DNA of 13,068 nucleotides from Clostridiaceae bacterium (GCA_012800135.1 JAAZJV010000168.1:1-13068); one strand, 5' to 3'; shown: positions 1 to 7,470, counted from the first letter of the stretch. The notes: a model not told the origin generated them from the letters alone. Numbers and translations: made by a program.

Positions 1-342
1 CGTTATAAAGCCGTCTTTTGGGGGATAGTAACCTTCGAGAGAAATCGATCCTGCCGTCGTAGGCATGTCATTAGTGTTCACGTTATCTTTTAACAGCACA
101 GGAATGCCGTGGAGCGGCCCGGTGAAACCTCCTGTTTCATGAAACGCGCGATCCAATCGATCCGCCTCATCAAGCGCATGAGGGTTCACGGTGATGATTG
201 CATTGAGTTTCGGTCCTTTTTGGTCATAAGCATCGATACGGGCAAGATAGGCTTCAACAAGTGCACGGCACGTCAACGATCCTTCACGCATCGCATCATG
301 TACATCTTTAATCGTCGTTTCCATCAGTTCAAAACGATTCAT
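1..342 (-). CDS. Amidase signature family hydrolase, N-terminal part (cut by window edge)
   Basis: Only the first 114 residues are present; the gene continues past position 1. The start is ATG at 342-340, with a purine-rich ribosome binding site (GGGGG core at 352-356) upstream. The block GPLHGIPVLLKDNV (residues 75-88) carries the Lys85 expected to be the catalytic lysine of the Ser-cisSer-Lys triad of amidase signature enzymes; the two serines lie in the missing part. The N-terminus, with AYLARIDAYD and LNAIITVNPHALDEA, reads like the peptide amidase/aryl acylamidase subgroup rather than GatA of the tRNA amidotransferase. These enzymes hydrolyse carboxylic amides to acid plus ammonia; the substrate here is unknown. 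The gene follows mmdB on the same strand after 155 bases containing a probable terminator, so it is probably a separate unit. No signal peptide is visible at the N-terminus. Confidence 0.9.
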   Translation of the reverse strand, partial: MNRFELMETTIKDVHDAMREGSLTCRALVEAYLARIDAYDQKGPKLNAIITVNPHALDEADRLDRAFHETGGFTGPLHGIPVLLKDNVNTNDMPTTAGSISLEGYYPPKDGFIT

Positions 343-364
343 AGTTTTATACCCCCTTTAGTTG

Positions 365-398
365 AAAAACGGAGCGCACCCTCATTCGATACGCTCCG
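365..398 (-). terminator. Probable rho-independent terminator after mmdB (or attenuator before the amidase)
   Basis: On the minus strand a 7-bp GC-rich stem (CGGAGCG, 15-base loop, CGCTCCG) is followed at once by five T residues at 369-365. It would end the mdcA-mmdB transcript. The T tract stops only about 10 bases before the ribosome binding site of the amidase gene, so it could also act as an attenuator in that gene's leader. Confidence 0.6.
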
Positions 399-407
399 CT
401 GTCATTT

Positions 408-439
408 GAGAAGAACGATGCCAATGCATTGGCCTTCTC
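408..439 (-). repeat. Inverted repeat around a perfect 14-bp palindrome
   Basis: GCCAATGCATTGGC (420-433) is a perfect palindrome, and it is flanked by GAGAAG (408-413) and CTTCTC (434-439). As RNA it can fold into a hairpin with an outer and an inner stem, located between the mmdB stop codon and the proposed terminator. It could be a mRNA 3'-end structure or a DNA site for a dimeric regulator of the amidase; the sequence does not decide. Confidence 0.5.
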
Positions 440-497
440 ATAAACGATCATGTGAAAACACATTACGTCTCACGGTCAAATCCTACCCTTAGAATCC

Positions 498-1649
498 TTA
501 CGAGAAGAAGTTCATCAAAAGTCCAGCGGCAACCGCTGAGCCGATAACTCCTGCCACGTTCGGTCCCATCGCGTGCATCAGAAGGAAGTTTGAAGGATTG
601 TACTGTTGTCCCACTTTCTGAACGACACGCGCCGCCATCGGTACAGCCGATACTCCTGCCGCGCCGATCAACGGATTGATTTTTCCCTTGGAGAGCACGT
701 ACATTAACTTGCCGAGCAATACGCCTCCCGCAGTACCGATTGAGAAGGCGACCAGCCCCAGAAAAATGATTTTCAGCGTGTCAGGTCTCAGGAAGAGTTC
801 CGCCGTCGCTTTCGCTCCGACGGTCAAGCCGAGGAAAAGTGACACGATGTACATCAGGCTGTTTTCAATGGCGCTGCACAATAGCGGCACTCTGCCGGAC
901 TCTTTCAGCAAGTTGCCGAGCATCAGCATACCGATCAATGGACCTGCCGACGGAAGCAGCAAAATGGTAAAGAGCGACACAACGATCGGGAAGAGAACCT
1001 TCTCTTGCTTGCTCACAGGGCGGAGCTGTTCCATCTTGACTTTTCGTTCTTTTTCCGTCGTCAACAGCTTCATGATCGGCGGTTGTATGATCGGAACCAG
1101 CGCCATGTACGAATACGCCGCAATGGCAATTGGTCCCAAGAGGTGAGATGCCAATTTTGATGTCAGGAACAGTGCCGTCGGCCCGTCGGCGCCACCGATG
1201 ATACCAATAGAGGCAGCTTCCGGACCGGTAAATCCCAAAGCGACCGCGCCTGTAAAGGTTATAAAAATACCCAATTGCGCCGCCGCACCGAGCAGAAGAC
1301 TTTTTGGATTTGCAATCAGCGGTCCAAAATCAGTGCCACAACCGATACAAAGGAAGATTAGCGGCGGGTACAGACCTTTCTCCGTACCCTGATAAAGCAG
1401 GTTGATAAGTCCGCCCGTATTCTCCGAAGCCAATTCGGCTAGAGGTAGGTTGGCAATCATTATGCCGAACGCAATCGGAATGAGTAAATAGGGCTCATAA
1501 CCTTTGCCAATCGCGAGGTAAAGGAAGACGCACGCGATAATGATCATGATGAGATTGCCCGGTACCATCACCCCGAAAAGTTCCATATTCGGTGTGAATA
1601 GGGGACCTATTCCTGAAGCATTAATAAAATCAACGATTGCTTGCCACAT
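498..1649 (-). CDS. mmdB: Na+-translocating decarboxylase beta subunit (carboxybiotin decarboxylase, sodium pump)
   Basis: This 383-residue polytopic membrane protein of the OadB/MmdB/GcdB family decarboxylates carboxybiotin on the carrier subunit and couples this to Na+ export across the cytoplasmic membrane. The diagnostic block GGADGPT (152-158) and the C-terminal block [17 protein letters not shown] (351-367) are intact. With a constant offset of 48, the functionally important residues known from Klebsiella OadB map to Asp155, Tyr181, Asn325, Gly329, Ser334 and Arg341, so an active pump is expected. Length is normal for MmdB/GcdB. The start at 1649 is supported by an AGAGG ribosome binding site that overlaps the stop codon of mmdC (9 bases between genes). 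It is the last gene of the decarboxylase unit. The subunit is shared by methylmalonyl-CoA, glutaconyl-CoA, oxaloacetate and malonate pumps, so it does not show the substrate; mmdA does. Confidence 0.95.
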   Translation of the reverse strand: MWQAIVDFINASGIGPLFTPNMELFGVMVPGNLIMIIIACVFLYLAIGKGYEPYLLIPIAFGIMIANLPLAELASENTGGLINLLYQGTEKGLYPPLIFLCIGCGTDFGPLIANPKSLLLGAAAQLGIFITFTGAVALGFTGPEAASIGIIGGADGPTALFLTSKLASHLLGPIAIAAYSYMALVPIIQPPIMKLLTTEKERKVKMEQLRPVSKQEKVLFPIVVSLFTILLLPSAGPLIGMLMLGNLLKESGRVPLLCSAIENSLMYIVSLFLGLTVGAKATAELFLRPDTLKIIFLGLVAFSIGTAGGVLLGKLMYVLSKGKINPLIGAAGVSAVPMAARVVQKVGQQYNPSNFLLMHAMGPNVAGVIGSAVAAGLLMNFFS

Positions 1650-1658
1650 AGCGCACCT

Positions 1659-2066
1659 CTACTTGTATGTAACGAGAGGATCTCCGGCAGCAACTTGATC
1701 TCCCCTTGCGACTGAAACGCTTGCGATTTCGCCGTCGTGTGGCGCAGGAATCTCGTTTTCCATCTTCATCGCTTCAATCACAATCAGAGTATCTCCGGCT
1801 TTTACCTGATCACCCGGATTTACATTGATGGTGAATATCTTGCCCTGAAGCGGTGCAACGACAACTTCACCGCCTCCTGCGGAAGCGGGAGGCGGAGCAG
1901 GCGCTGCAGGAGTAGGTGCCGCCATCGGTGTCGGAGCCGGTGGCGGAGCGACCGGTAGTGCTACAGACGCAGGAGCAGCGACAGCAGCAGCGCTCCCCAT
2001 CTCTTCTACTTGTACCACGTGCTCGACTCCGTCGATCACGATTCGAAACGTTTTAATACGCGACAT
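1659..2066 (-). CDS. mmdC: Biotin carboxyl carrier subunit (gamma) of the Na+-pumping decarboxylase
   Basis: A 135-residue soluble protein that carries the carboxyl group on biotin from the carboxyltransferase MmdA to the membrane pump MmdB. Residues 1-23 form a short N-terminal segment, 25-63 are a flexible Ala/Pro-rich linker, and 66-135 are a biotinyl domain. The biotin attachment motif EAMKM is at 98-102, so Lys101 should be the biotinylated residue, 35 residues from the C-terminus as usual. Length and layout match MmdC/GcdC. A biotin protein ligase must act on it but is not encoded here. The ATG at 2066 is preceded by AAAGGA about 12 bases upstream, a rather long spacing. The linker is GC-rich and repetitive and may vary in length between strains. 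Confidence 0.95.
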   Translation of the reverse strand: MSRIKTFRIVIDGVEHVVQVEEMGSAAAVAAPASVALPVAPPPAPTPMAAPTPAAPAPPPASAGGGEVVVAPLQGKIFTINVNPGDQVKAGDTLIVIEAMKMENEIPAPHDGEIASVSVARGDQVAAGDPLVTYK

Positions 2067-2099
2067 AATTATGTAATTCCTTTCTTCTAACTCGCTTGA

Positions 2100-2507
2100 C
2101 TAGCGTGAGCGCCGGAGCGCGCTCTGAATACTCGCCTGTTCCCAACCGGAGAGCACTTGCCCTGAGCGGGCAATTTTACGTACTGACAAAGTTTGGCCGT
2201 CTTGTTCATAGGCCTTAATCGCCGCCATGATAATGGCAAGTGTGTGTGCATCTGCACGTCCTGACGTTCGTGAGGATATTGGAGGAGAAACTTCAGGAGA
2301 TGCTTCCTTTTTCAGAGTCACACCTGAGGATCCGCCGTCGGGCTTGTCTTTATCCTTTTTCTTTGATTTTCTCCCGGTAAACCATGCAGTTATGTCTACC
2401 AGATAGGAAATAGAAAGCAGGACGAAGAAGACGACCAGCATACTGAATAATGAAATCAGCAATGTATCCGTAAAAGTCAAATTATTGACATCAAATAACA
2501 GCACCAT
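2100..2507 (-). CDS. mmdD: Small membrane delta subunit of the Na+-pumping decarboxylase (OadG family)
   Basis: 135 residues. One transmembrane helix (about 16-38), then a basic and hydrophilic stretch (44-56, rich in Lys and Asp), a Ser/Pro linker, and a C-terminal helical region (LAIIMAAIKAY, 90-100, ending in Arg-rich residues). This is the layout of OadG/MmdD/GcdD, which anchors the carboxyltransferase and biotin carrier to the membrane pump. I chose ATG at 2507 because GCGGGAGGT lies 9 bases upstream; an in-frame start at 2591 would overlap mmdA and has no ribosome binding site. The gene begins 19 bases after the mmdA stop and ends 33 bases before mmdC. The sequence is divergent except for the helix and the C-terminus, as is normal for the family. 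The small epsilon subunit known from Veillonella is not seen in this unit. Confidence 0.85.
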   Translation of the reverse strand: MVLLFDVNNLTFTDTLLISLFSMLVVFFVLLSISYLVDITAWFTGRKSKKKDKDKPDGGSSGVTLKKEASPEVSPPISSRTSGRADAHTLAIIMAAIKAYEQDGQTLSVRKIARSGQVLSGWEQASIQSALRRSR

Positions 2508-2526
2508 ATTGATATAACCTCCCGCA

Positions 2527-4074
2527 TTACAAAGGAATGTTCCCATGTTTCTTGGAAACCGTGAGCACACGTTTGCCCTTGAGCGAATCAAATGATGAAA
2601 TCAACCGTTGACGCGTTTCTTCGGGAAGAATAATGTCGTCCAGATAGCCGCGTGCTGCTGCTATGTAAGGGTTCATCATTGTGTCTTCGTACTCTTTAAT
2701 CTTGGCTGCGCGCTCTTTTTCGGGATCATCCGCATCCCGAATCACTTTGCTGAAGATAATATTGGCTGCGCCGTCCGCTCCCATGACAGCAATCTCCGCA
2801 CCCGGCCAAGCAAGCACAATGTCGCCGCCCAAATGCTTGGAGCACATACCGATATACGCGCCGCCATAGGCCTTGCGTGTAATCAGTGTTACTTTCGGCA
2901 CCGTCGCTTCGCTGTATGCATAAAGCAACTTCGCACCGTGGCGGATGATACCGCCGTACTCCTGCTGTGTCCCGGGGAGATAACCGGGCACATCCACGAG
3001 CGTCAGAAGCGGAATGTTAAACGCATCGCACGTACGGATAAAGCGTGCCGCTTTATCCGAGGCATTAATGTCAAGACATCCTGCCATCACTCTCGGCTGA
3101 TTGGCGATAACCGCTACGACTTCGCCATTGAGGCGGATGTAGCCGGTGAGCATGTTCGTGGCGTAATACTCCTGATATTGAAAAAACTCGCCGCGATCGG
3201 CAATCGCCGTGATCACATCGAGCATGTTATATGGTTTGGCAGGATCGTCCGGAACAACGGTGTTGAGTTCAGGGCGCATCGCGTCGGGATCCTCATCACA
3301 TGACTGTGCATCCGGTCGTTCCATATTGTTTTGCGGCAGATAGGAAAGCAGTGTCCGTATCTGTCTAAAACAGTCCTCCTCATTTGCCGCTCGATAGTGA
3401 GCGACACCGCTAAGACTGTTGTGAGTCATCGCGCCGCCCAGCTGTTGTGACGACACTTCCTCACCCGTCACCGCCTGCACCACCTTAGGACCTGTGATGA
3501 ACATTTCACTGGTGTTGTCCACCATGAACACATAGTCCATTAGAGCCGGCGAGTATACAGCGCCGCCTGCGCATGGCCCCATGATGACGGAAATCTGGGG
3601 GATGACGCCGGACGCCTGCGTATTATTAAAGAAGATGCGTCCGTAGCCTGCTAATGCATCTACGCCTTCCTGAATGCGCGCGCCGCCGGAGTCATTAATG
3701 GCGATCATCGGCGCACCGACTTTCAGCGCTGCCTCCTGTGTACGAGCGATTTTCGCTGCGTGTTCCTCACCGAGCGATCCGCCGATGACAGTAAAATCTT
3801 GGGCGGAAACGTAGACGAGCCGTCCATTGATGGTGCCATACCCTGTGATCACCCCATCGCCCGGCGCATCCTTTTTATCCATTTCAAACTCGGTGCTGCG
3901 GTGTTTGACAAACAGACCGGTTTCCACAAAACTTCGGTCATCCAAGAGCGCATGGATACGCTCACGAGCTGTCATTTTACCGCGTTCATGCTGTCTTGCA
4001 ACGGCGCGTTCTCCGCCACCTGCAAGCAGCTTCTCTCTCAGCTCCTTAAACTTTTCTTCTTTTTCTGTAAGCAA
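2527..4074 (-). CDS. mmdA: Methylmalonyl-CoA decarboxylase alpha subunit (acyl-CoA carboxyltransferase)
   Basis: A biotin-dependent carboxyltransferase with two crotonase-like halves, about 515 residues. It moves the free carboxyl group of methylmalonyl-CoA (related enzymes also take malonyl-CoA) to biotin on MmdC. NDSGGARIQEG (127-137) and the oxyanion block GPCAGG (166-171) are in the N half; DVPGYLPGTQQEYGGIIRHG (361-380) and YGGAYIGM (403-410) are in the C half. The C-terminal KKHGNIPL matches, as I remember it, Veillonella MmdA. Glutaconyl-CoA decarboxylase alpha is longer (about 587) and quite different. I chose TTG at 4074 because GGAGG lies 8 bases before it; the ATG at 4092, which would add six residues, has no good ribosome binding site and the GGAGG would fall inside its coding region. 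It lies 202 bases after mdcA and 19 bases before mmdD. Confidence 0.93.
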   Translation of the reverse strand: MLTEKEEKFKELREKLLAGGGERAVARQHERGKMTARERIHALLDDRSFVETGLFVKHRSTEFEMDKKDAPGDGVITGYGTINGRLVYVSAQDFTVIGGSLGEEHAAKIARTQEAALKVGAPMIAINDSGGARIQEGVDALAGYGRIFFNNTQASGVIPQISVIMGPCAGGAVYSPALMDYVFMVDNTSEMFITGPKVVQAVTGEEVSSQQLGGAMTHNSLSGVAHYRAANEEDCFRQIRTLLSYLPQNNMERPDAQSCDEDPDAMRPELNTVVPDDPAKPYNMLDVITAIADRGEFFQYQEYYATNMLTGYIRLNGEVVAVIANQPRVMAGCLDINASDKAARFIRTCDAFNIPLLTLVDVPGYLPGTQQEYGGIIRHGAKLLYAYSEATVPKVTLITRKAYGGAYIGMCSKHLGGDIVLAWPGAEIAVMGADGAANIIFSKVIRDADDPEKERAAKIKEYEDTMMNPYIAAARGYLDDIILPEETRQRLISSFDSLKGKRVLTVSKKHGNIPL

Positions 4075-4100
4075 GGTTTGTCCCTCCTTCATCTACACTC

Positions 4101-4138
4101 AAATGCGAGATGTGCCTTAGCGCCACCATCCCGCATCT
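4101..4138 (-). other. Hairpin in the mdcA-mmdA intergenic leader
   Basis: On the minus strand ATGCGGGATG (4136-4127) pairs with CATCTCGCAT (4112-4103) over 10 bp with one G-U pair; two more pairs (one G-U) extend it to 12 bp, with a 14-base loop. It ends about 14 bases upstream of the GGAGG of mmdA. There is no T tract, so it is not a classical terminator. It could protect or process the mRNA, giving mdcA and mmdA different expression levels. The rest of the 202-base gap holds a 6-bp inverted repeat (CCTGAA/TTCAGG near 4160-4185) and a 7-bp one (GAACGCA/TGCGTTC, 4208-4254). Confidence 0.5.
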
Positions 4139-4276
4139 GAGGTTACTATTAATTTTCCCCTGAAACTTGAGATCCGTTCAGGCTATTTATGTTGAGTGCT
4201 TGCCGCCGAACGCATATTGCCATTTTTATTGATACTTCGGCGTTATTTGCGTTCAATTCAGCCGCAGCACAGCTTT

Positions 4277-5908
4277 CTATTTTTTAAAGACGTCCGGAAT
4301 ATCGTATAGTCCGCCGGACCATTCAACGAGATCCTCAAGCGAACGAGCAGCCAGCAAATCATGTGTAGCATCGGCAGGATCGATTCCGAGGTCATCGGGA
4401 TAAGCAATTTTGCCTTCCGCTCTCAAAGACTCAATATCCGCTAAACTCACTCTTTCACCGAGCGCTGTACCTTGTGCCACAGCAGCCAACAGGCGGGTAC
4501 GTTCGGTTTCGCTTTGAGCCATGTAGAGGTAGGCGATACCTTGCTCAGTGACAACATGCGACACGTCTTCGCCGTAGATCATGACAGGAATACCGGAAAG
4601 GCCGGCCTCTCTGCCGATTTTAACGGCATCAAGTTCGGGCACAAAGTAGTCACCGTACTTGCCTCGGCTGGAAAGCATCTGTACGACAAGCTTCCGTCCG
4701 CGGATGAGTGAATTCCCCGGGTTCGGCACCATAGCGCTCCACGCATCGGATGCATGACGGCGACCGCGCGTGTCGTGACCCATGTTCGGAGCACCGCCAA
4801 AGCCGCTGAGACGGCCCTGAACGACCGTAGATGAGTTACCCAGATAATCCATTTGCAACGTCGCGCCCAAGAAAAGATCCATCCCGTAAAGTCCAGCTAG
4901 TTGCGCCACCGCCCTGTTCGAACGAAGTACACCGTCCGATCCGATCGAGAAAATATCCCTTCGCGCCTGTGTATAGCGTTCCATGCCGAGTTCGCCGCCA
5001 AACGGATACATGCTTTCAACCCAGCCGCTTTCAATGGCCGGAATCATCGTCGGATGAGGATTCAAGACCCAGTTGGTGCAGACTTTGCCCTTAAGCCCGA
5101 GACTCTCCCCGTATGTCGGAAGCAAAAGCTCGATCGCGGCACCGTTATAACCGACACCGTGGTTCAACGAGCGAACCTGATGTTTCGCATAGATGCCCTT
5201 GATGACCATCATGCCCATCAAAATGTGCTTGTCCTTAATTTTTGCCGGATCGCGTGTGAAAAGCGGTTCCATGCCATAAGGCTCATCCGCCTGAACGACA
5301 AGATCAACCCAATCGCCCGGAATATCAACACGCGGCAGAGAACCTTCCGAAACCAATTCGTTGGCCTGAGCAATCACGATCGCATCCTTGAATGCACCGG
5401 CTTCTGCTAATACAGGGGTATCTTCCGTGCTGAAGCCCGTGTAAAGGTTGCCGTAAGAGTCTGCTTTTTCCGCGGCAATAAGGCAAACGTCGGGAATAAG
5501 GTCGACGAAGCAACGCGCGTAAAGTTCGAGATAAGTATGGATCGCACCGATTTTTATCTGTCGGTCAGCTACCATTTGCGAAATCTTCTTTGATTGTTTA
5601 CCGGAAAATGCAAAATTAATTTCTTCTGCGATACCTTTTTCAAAGATAGTCAGATGTTCATCCATCGTGACGGCCGGCATAATCATATTGAGACGGTTTA
5701 CCTTCTCAGGATCGACATTTGCCAGAGATTTAGCCAGAAAAGTTGCCTGTTTCTGATTATCGCCTTCCAATATTACATTCGCGCCGGGGGGAATCACCGT
5801 TTCAAGTACGTTGACCGCATCCTCCGTTTTGAAAACTTTATGATCTGTCCACTTAGACGCCTGCTTAAGTAAAGAGGCTTTACGCTCACGTCTCCTCTGC
5901 CAATTCAT
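4277..5908 (-). CDS. mdcA: Malonate decarboxylase alpha-type CoA/ACP transferase (MdcA/MadA family)
   Basis: 543 residues, the usual length for MdcA. In malonate decarboxylases this subunit exchanges malonate for acetate on the acyl-carrier thioester (acetyl-S-ACP + malonate to malonyl-S-ACP + acetate). Family blocks seen: LEGDNQKQATFLAKSLA (47-63), GAIHTYLELYAR (121-132), GNLYTGFSTEDTP (153-165), PRVDIPGDWVD (192-202), LNPHPTMIPAIESGWVES (282-299), GNSSTVVQGRLSGFGGAPNM (357-376) and RGRRHAS (381-387). I chose ATG at 5908 (MNWQRRRERK) because GGGAGGTA precedes it by 5 bases; an in-frame ATG at 5932 has no such site. It is first in the unit with mmdA-D-C-B. No MdcC-type carrier protein or prosthetic-group gene lies near, so it may act directly on CoA esters here. 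Homology to MdcA is clear; the substrate is inferred. Confidence 0.9.
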   Translation of the reverse strand: MNWQRRRERKASLLKQASKWTDHKVFKTEDAVNVLETVIPPGANVILEGDNQKQATFLAKSLANVDPEKVNRLNMIMPAVTMDEHLTIFEKGIAEEINFAFSGKQSKKISQMVADRQIKIGAIHTYLELYARCFVDLIPDVCLIAAEKADSYGNLYTGFSTEDTPVLAEAGAFKDAIVIAQANELVSEGSLPRVDIPGDWVDLVVQADEPYGMEPLFTRDPAKIKDKHILMGMMVIKGIYAKHQVRSLNHGVGYNGAAIELLLPTYGESLGLKGKVCTNWVLNPHPTMIPAIESGWVESMYPFGGELGMERYTQARRDIFSIGSDGVLRSNRAVAQLAGLYGMDLFLGATLQMDYLGNSSTVVQGRLSGFGGAPNMGHDTRGRRHASDAWSAMVPNPGNSLIRGRKLVVQMLSSRGKYGDYFVPELDAVKIGREAGLSGIPVMIYGEDVSHVVTEQGIAYLYMAQSETERTRLLAAVAQGTALGERVSLADIESLRAEGKIAYPDDLGIDPADATHDLLAARSLEDLVEWSGGLYDIPDVFKK

Positions 5909-5971
5909 TGTGCTACCTCCCGCAAATTGCATAAAATAACGATTTAATGACCCATGAAAAAACTATCATGT

Positions 5972-6009
5972 TAGTATTGAAACGTCAACTCAATTTATAG
6001 TCAATACTA
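5972..6009 (-). promoter_or_regulatory. Candidate mdcA promoter with overlapping 9-bp inverted repeat (operator)
   Basis: TAGTATTGA (5972-5980) and TCAATACTA (6001-6009) are perfect inverted arms 20 bases apart. On the minus strand TTGACT (6004-5999), a 17-base spacer and TTCAAT (5981-5976) form a plausible sigma-A promoter whose -35 and -10 boxes fall in the two arms, so a bound dimer would block transcription. A second option is TTGACG (5988-5983) with an extended -10 near 5968-5960. A TATAAT also lies at 6034-6029 but lacks a -35 box. The remainder of the 284-base gap (5909-6192) is AT-rich, with no gene that I can see. Confidence 0.45.
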
Positions 6010-6192
6010 TACAATTCAAATTACTTTGATTATACCTCATAAAATAGCATCGGAACTACTGAAAATACTTTATTTTAGCCATTTTTGACAAGTCTGTAGA
6101 TAATGCCAAATGCTCATCATTGTTGTGAGTTGTTATTAAGATAAGAGAACAAGAGCGTCATCGTTTCATGCCTTTCGTTAATAATTACGTCA

Positions 6193-7419
6193 TCACGTCA
6201 CGTTATTTTTGTAGAAAAGATGAAGGGATTCTTCAATAAACTGATGCCTTTTTCTTCTGTAATCCGCTCCGGCAAAATCGTTTGATGTGGCATGTGTGGC
6301 GTTAGGCACAATCCAGAGCTCTTTTTTCTCGGACGAACACGCTTCATAAAGCTGCTCACCCATCCGTAAGGGAACGAGAAAATCTCTCTCTCCATGAATA
6401 ATAAAAACAGGCACTCGTGCATGACGAACACAATCGAGAGGTGTCGGTTTATCATTCCAGACACCGGCTATCACGCCGTAGAACACCTGTGTTGCTATCA
6501 ATACGGGAAAACGGAGAAATGCCGGCAACTTGTGAAGCATCCACTTCCCTTCTTCTCGAAGAGACGTGTAACCGCAATCGGCGATGACGGCAACGACAGA
6601 ATCAGACAAATTCGGATCGCCGGCCATCTTCAGCACGTTAGATGCCCCCATGGAAACACCATCAAGCACAAATGCGTGTACCTTCTCCGATCCGTCTTCT
6701 CCGTACATTTTTGTCACGTGATCCATCCACGTACCGAGATCGTCGTAATGCTTCAGAAACAGGTCTGAATAATCGCCGCCGGTCGGCTCGTGGCCGCGAA
6801 GCGCAGGCATCAGAACTGAAAAGCCGGCGTTCAAGTATTGAAGTGCTTCCTTTGCACGACTGAGCACATGACCCTGCCACCCGTGAACAACCACGGCACA
6901 AACACCTTTGAAAGGGTTATCACTTCCATGCTCGGCAGACTCGTCCATATATTCCGATTGCGAAAATGCTGAGCAAAAAAAGTGTTCGCTCTCGTTCTTA
7001 TCGACAACGGCAGCATGTAGATCAGAATCTGCAATCTTGTGAACACGCTCGTTCTCGATTTTATCGACAGTCTCTTCATGATCTGAATGCATTAACTGAG
7101 GAAAATAAAGAGCCGCAAGTTTAATACCATCTTTTTCAATCGTATGGGATACATGGGGAAGCGCCATCAAATCGGCTCGCATTTTTTCTGCCTCATCAGG
7201 TCGATCTCTTTCAGACGCGGACATTCCTTTAATCGTGTCATTCGAACTGAAGTCACAGCATGATGATGTACGACGAAACAATTGGTAACCCATCGTGATC
7301 ACGAGCGTAAGCCATCCAACAAGAATGATGATTGCAAACGCCACTGCGAACTTTGGGAGATCCGATGAGTCCAAAGCCAATAATATCGATGCGTATTTCC
7401 AAACCATCTCGCAGTACAT
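6193..7419 (-). CDS. Membrane-anchored alpha/beta hydrolase
   Basis: 408 residues. One hydrophobic segment (about 23-46) should anchor the protein in the cytoplasmic membrane. A hydrophilic, acidic stretch (about 108-168, rich in Glu, Asp, His and Ser) precedes or interrupts the fold. The hydrolase core follows: oxyanion motif HGWQG (179-183), nucleophile elbow GVSMG (254-258) with Ser256, acid in HGERD (Asp346) and His376 in NATHA. The arrangement resembles YqkD/FrsA-like serine hydrolases of Firmicutes, of largely unknown substrate; an esterase or peptidase role is possible. The start is uncertain by four residues: ATG at 7419 has GGAG 9 bases upstream, while a second ATG four codons later has AGGAG 12 bases upstream. 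It lies 103 bases downstream of the MATE exporter on the same strand and may be co-transcribed. Confidence 0.88.
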   Translation of the reverse strand: MYCEMVWKYASILLALDSSDLPKFAVAFAIIILVGWLTLVITMGYQLFRRTSSCCDFSSNDTIKGMSASERDRPDEAEKMRADLMALPHVSHTIEKDGIKLAALYFPQLMHSDHEETVDKIENERVHKIADSDLHAAVVDKNESEHFFCSAFSQSEYMDESAEHGSDNPFKGVCAVVVHGWQGHVLSRAKEALQYLNAGFSVLMPALRGHEPTGGDYSDLFLKHYDDLGTWMDHVTKMYGEDGSEKVHAFVLDGVSMGASNVLKMAGDPNLSDSVVAVIADCGYTSLREEGKWMLHKLPAFLRFPVLIATQVFYGVIAGVWNDKPTPLDCVRHARVPVFIIHGERDFLVPLRMGEQLYEACSSEKKELWIVPNATHATSNDFAGADYRRKRHQFIEESLHLFYKNNVT

Positions 7420-7439
7420 CTCCTAATTCTCCTACTACA

Positions 7440-7470
7440 CGGATCAGACCTTCTTAAGGTCTACGATCCG
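7440..7470 (-). other. Strong hairpin between MATE exporter and hydrolase genes
   Basis: CGGATC (7440-7445) pairs with GATCCG (7465-7470), and AGACCTT (7446-7452) with AAGGTCT (7456-7462), with a 3-base loop and a 2-base bulge (AC). The 13 pairs make a stable structure on either strand. No T tract follows on the minus strand, so termination would be weak or partial; on the plus strand only TTT follows. It may lower expression of the hydrolase relative to the exporter. Confidence 0.5.

Noticed and set aside
1..342. Amidase as a malonamidase feeding malonate to the decarboxylase
   Set aside because: Attractive by location, but the visible N-terminus looks more like peptide amidases, a terminator separates it from the operon, and most of the enzyme is outside the window.
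350..400. T-box riboswitch before the amidase (GAGGGTGCGCTCC with terminator and T tract)
   Set aside because: The conserved T-box AGGGTGGNACCGCG is not present, the GGGTG is in the terminator loop, and the 155-base spacer is too short for the full structure.
2608..3303. Long plus-strand reading frame opposite mmdA
   Set aside because: It is antisense to the well-conserved mmdA; no ribosome binding site or family similarity supports it.
2527..4074. Glutaconyl-CoA decarboxylase (gcdA) identity for the carboxyltransferase
   Set aside because: Length, the GPCAGGAVYSPAL block and the KKHGNIPL end match MmdA; GcdA is longer and differs in sequence, and no glutaconate CoA-transferase or 2-hydroxyglutaryl-CoA dehydratase is nearby.
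6083..6110. Plus-strand promoter (perfect TTGACA in the mdcA upstream gap)
   Set aside because: No -10 box at 16-18 bases (GATAAT is only 8 away) and no plus-strand gene follows.
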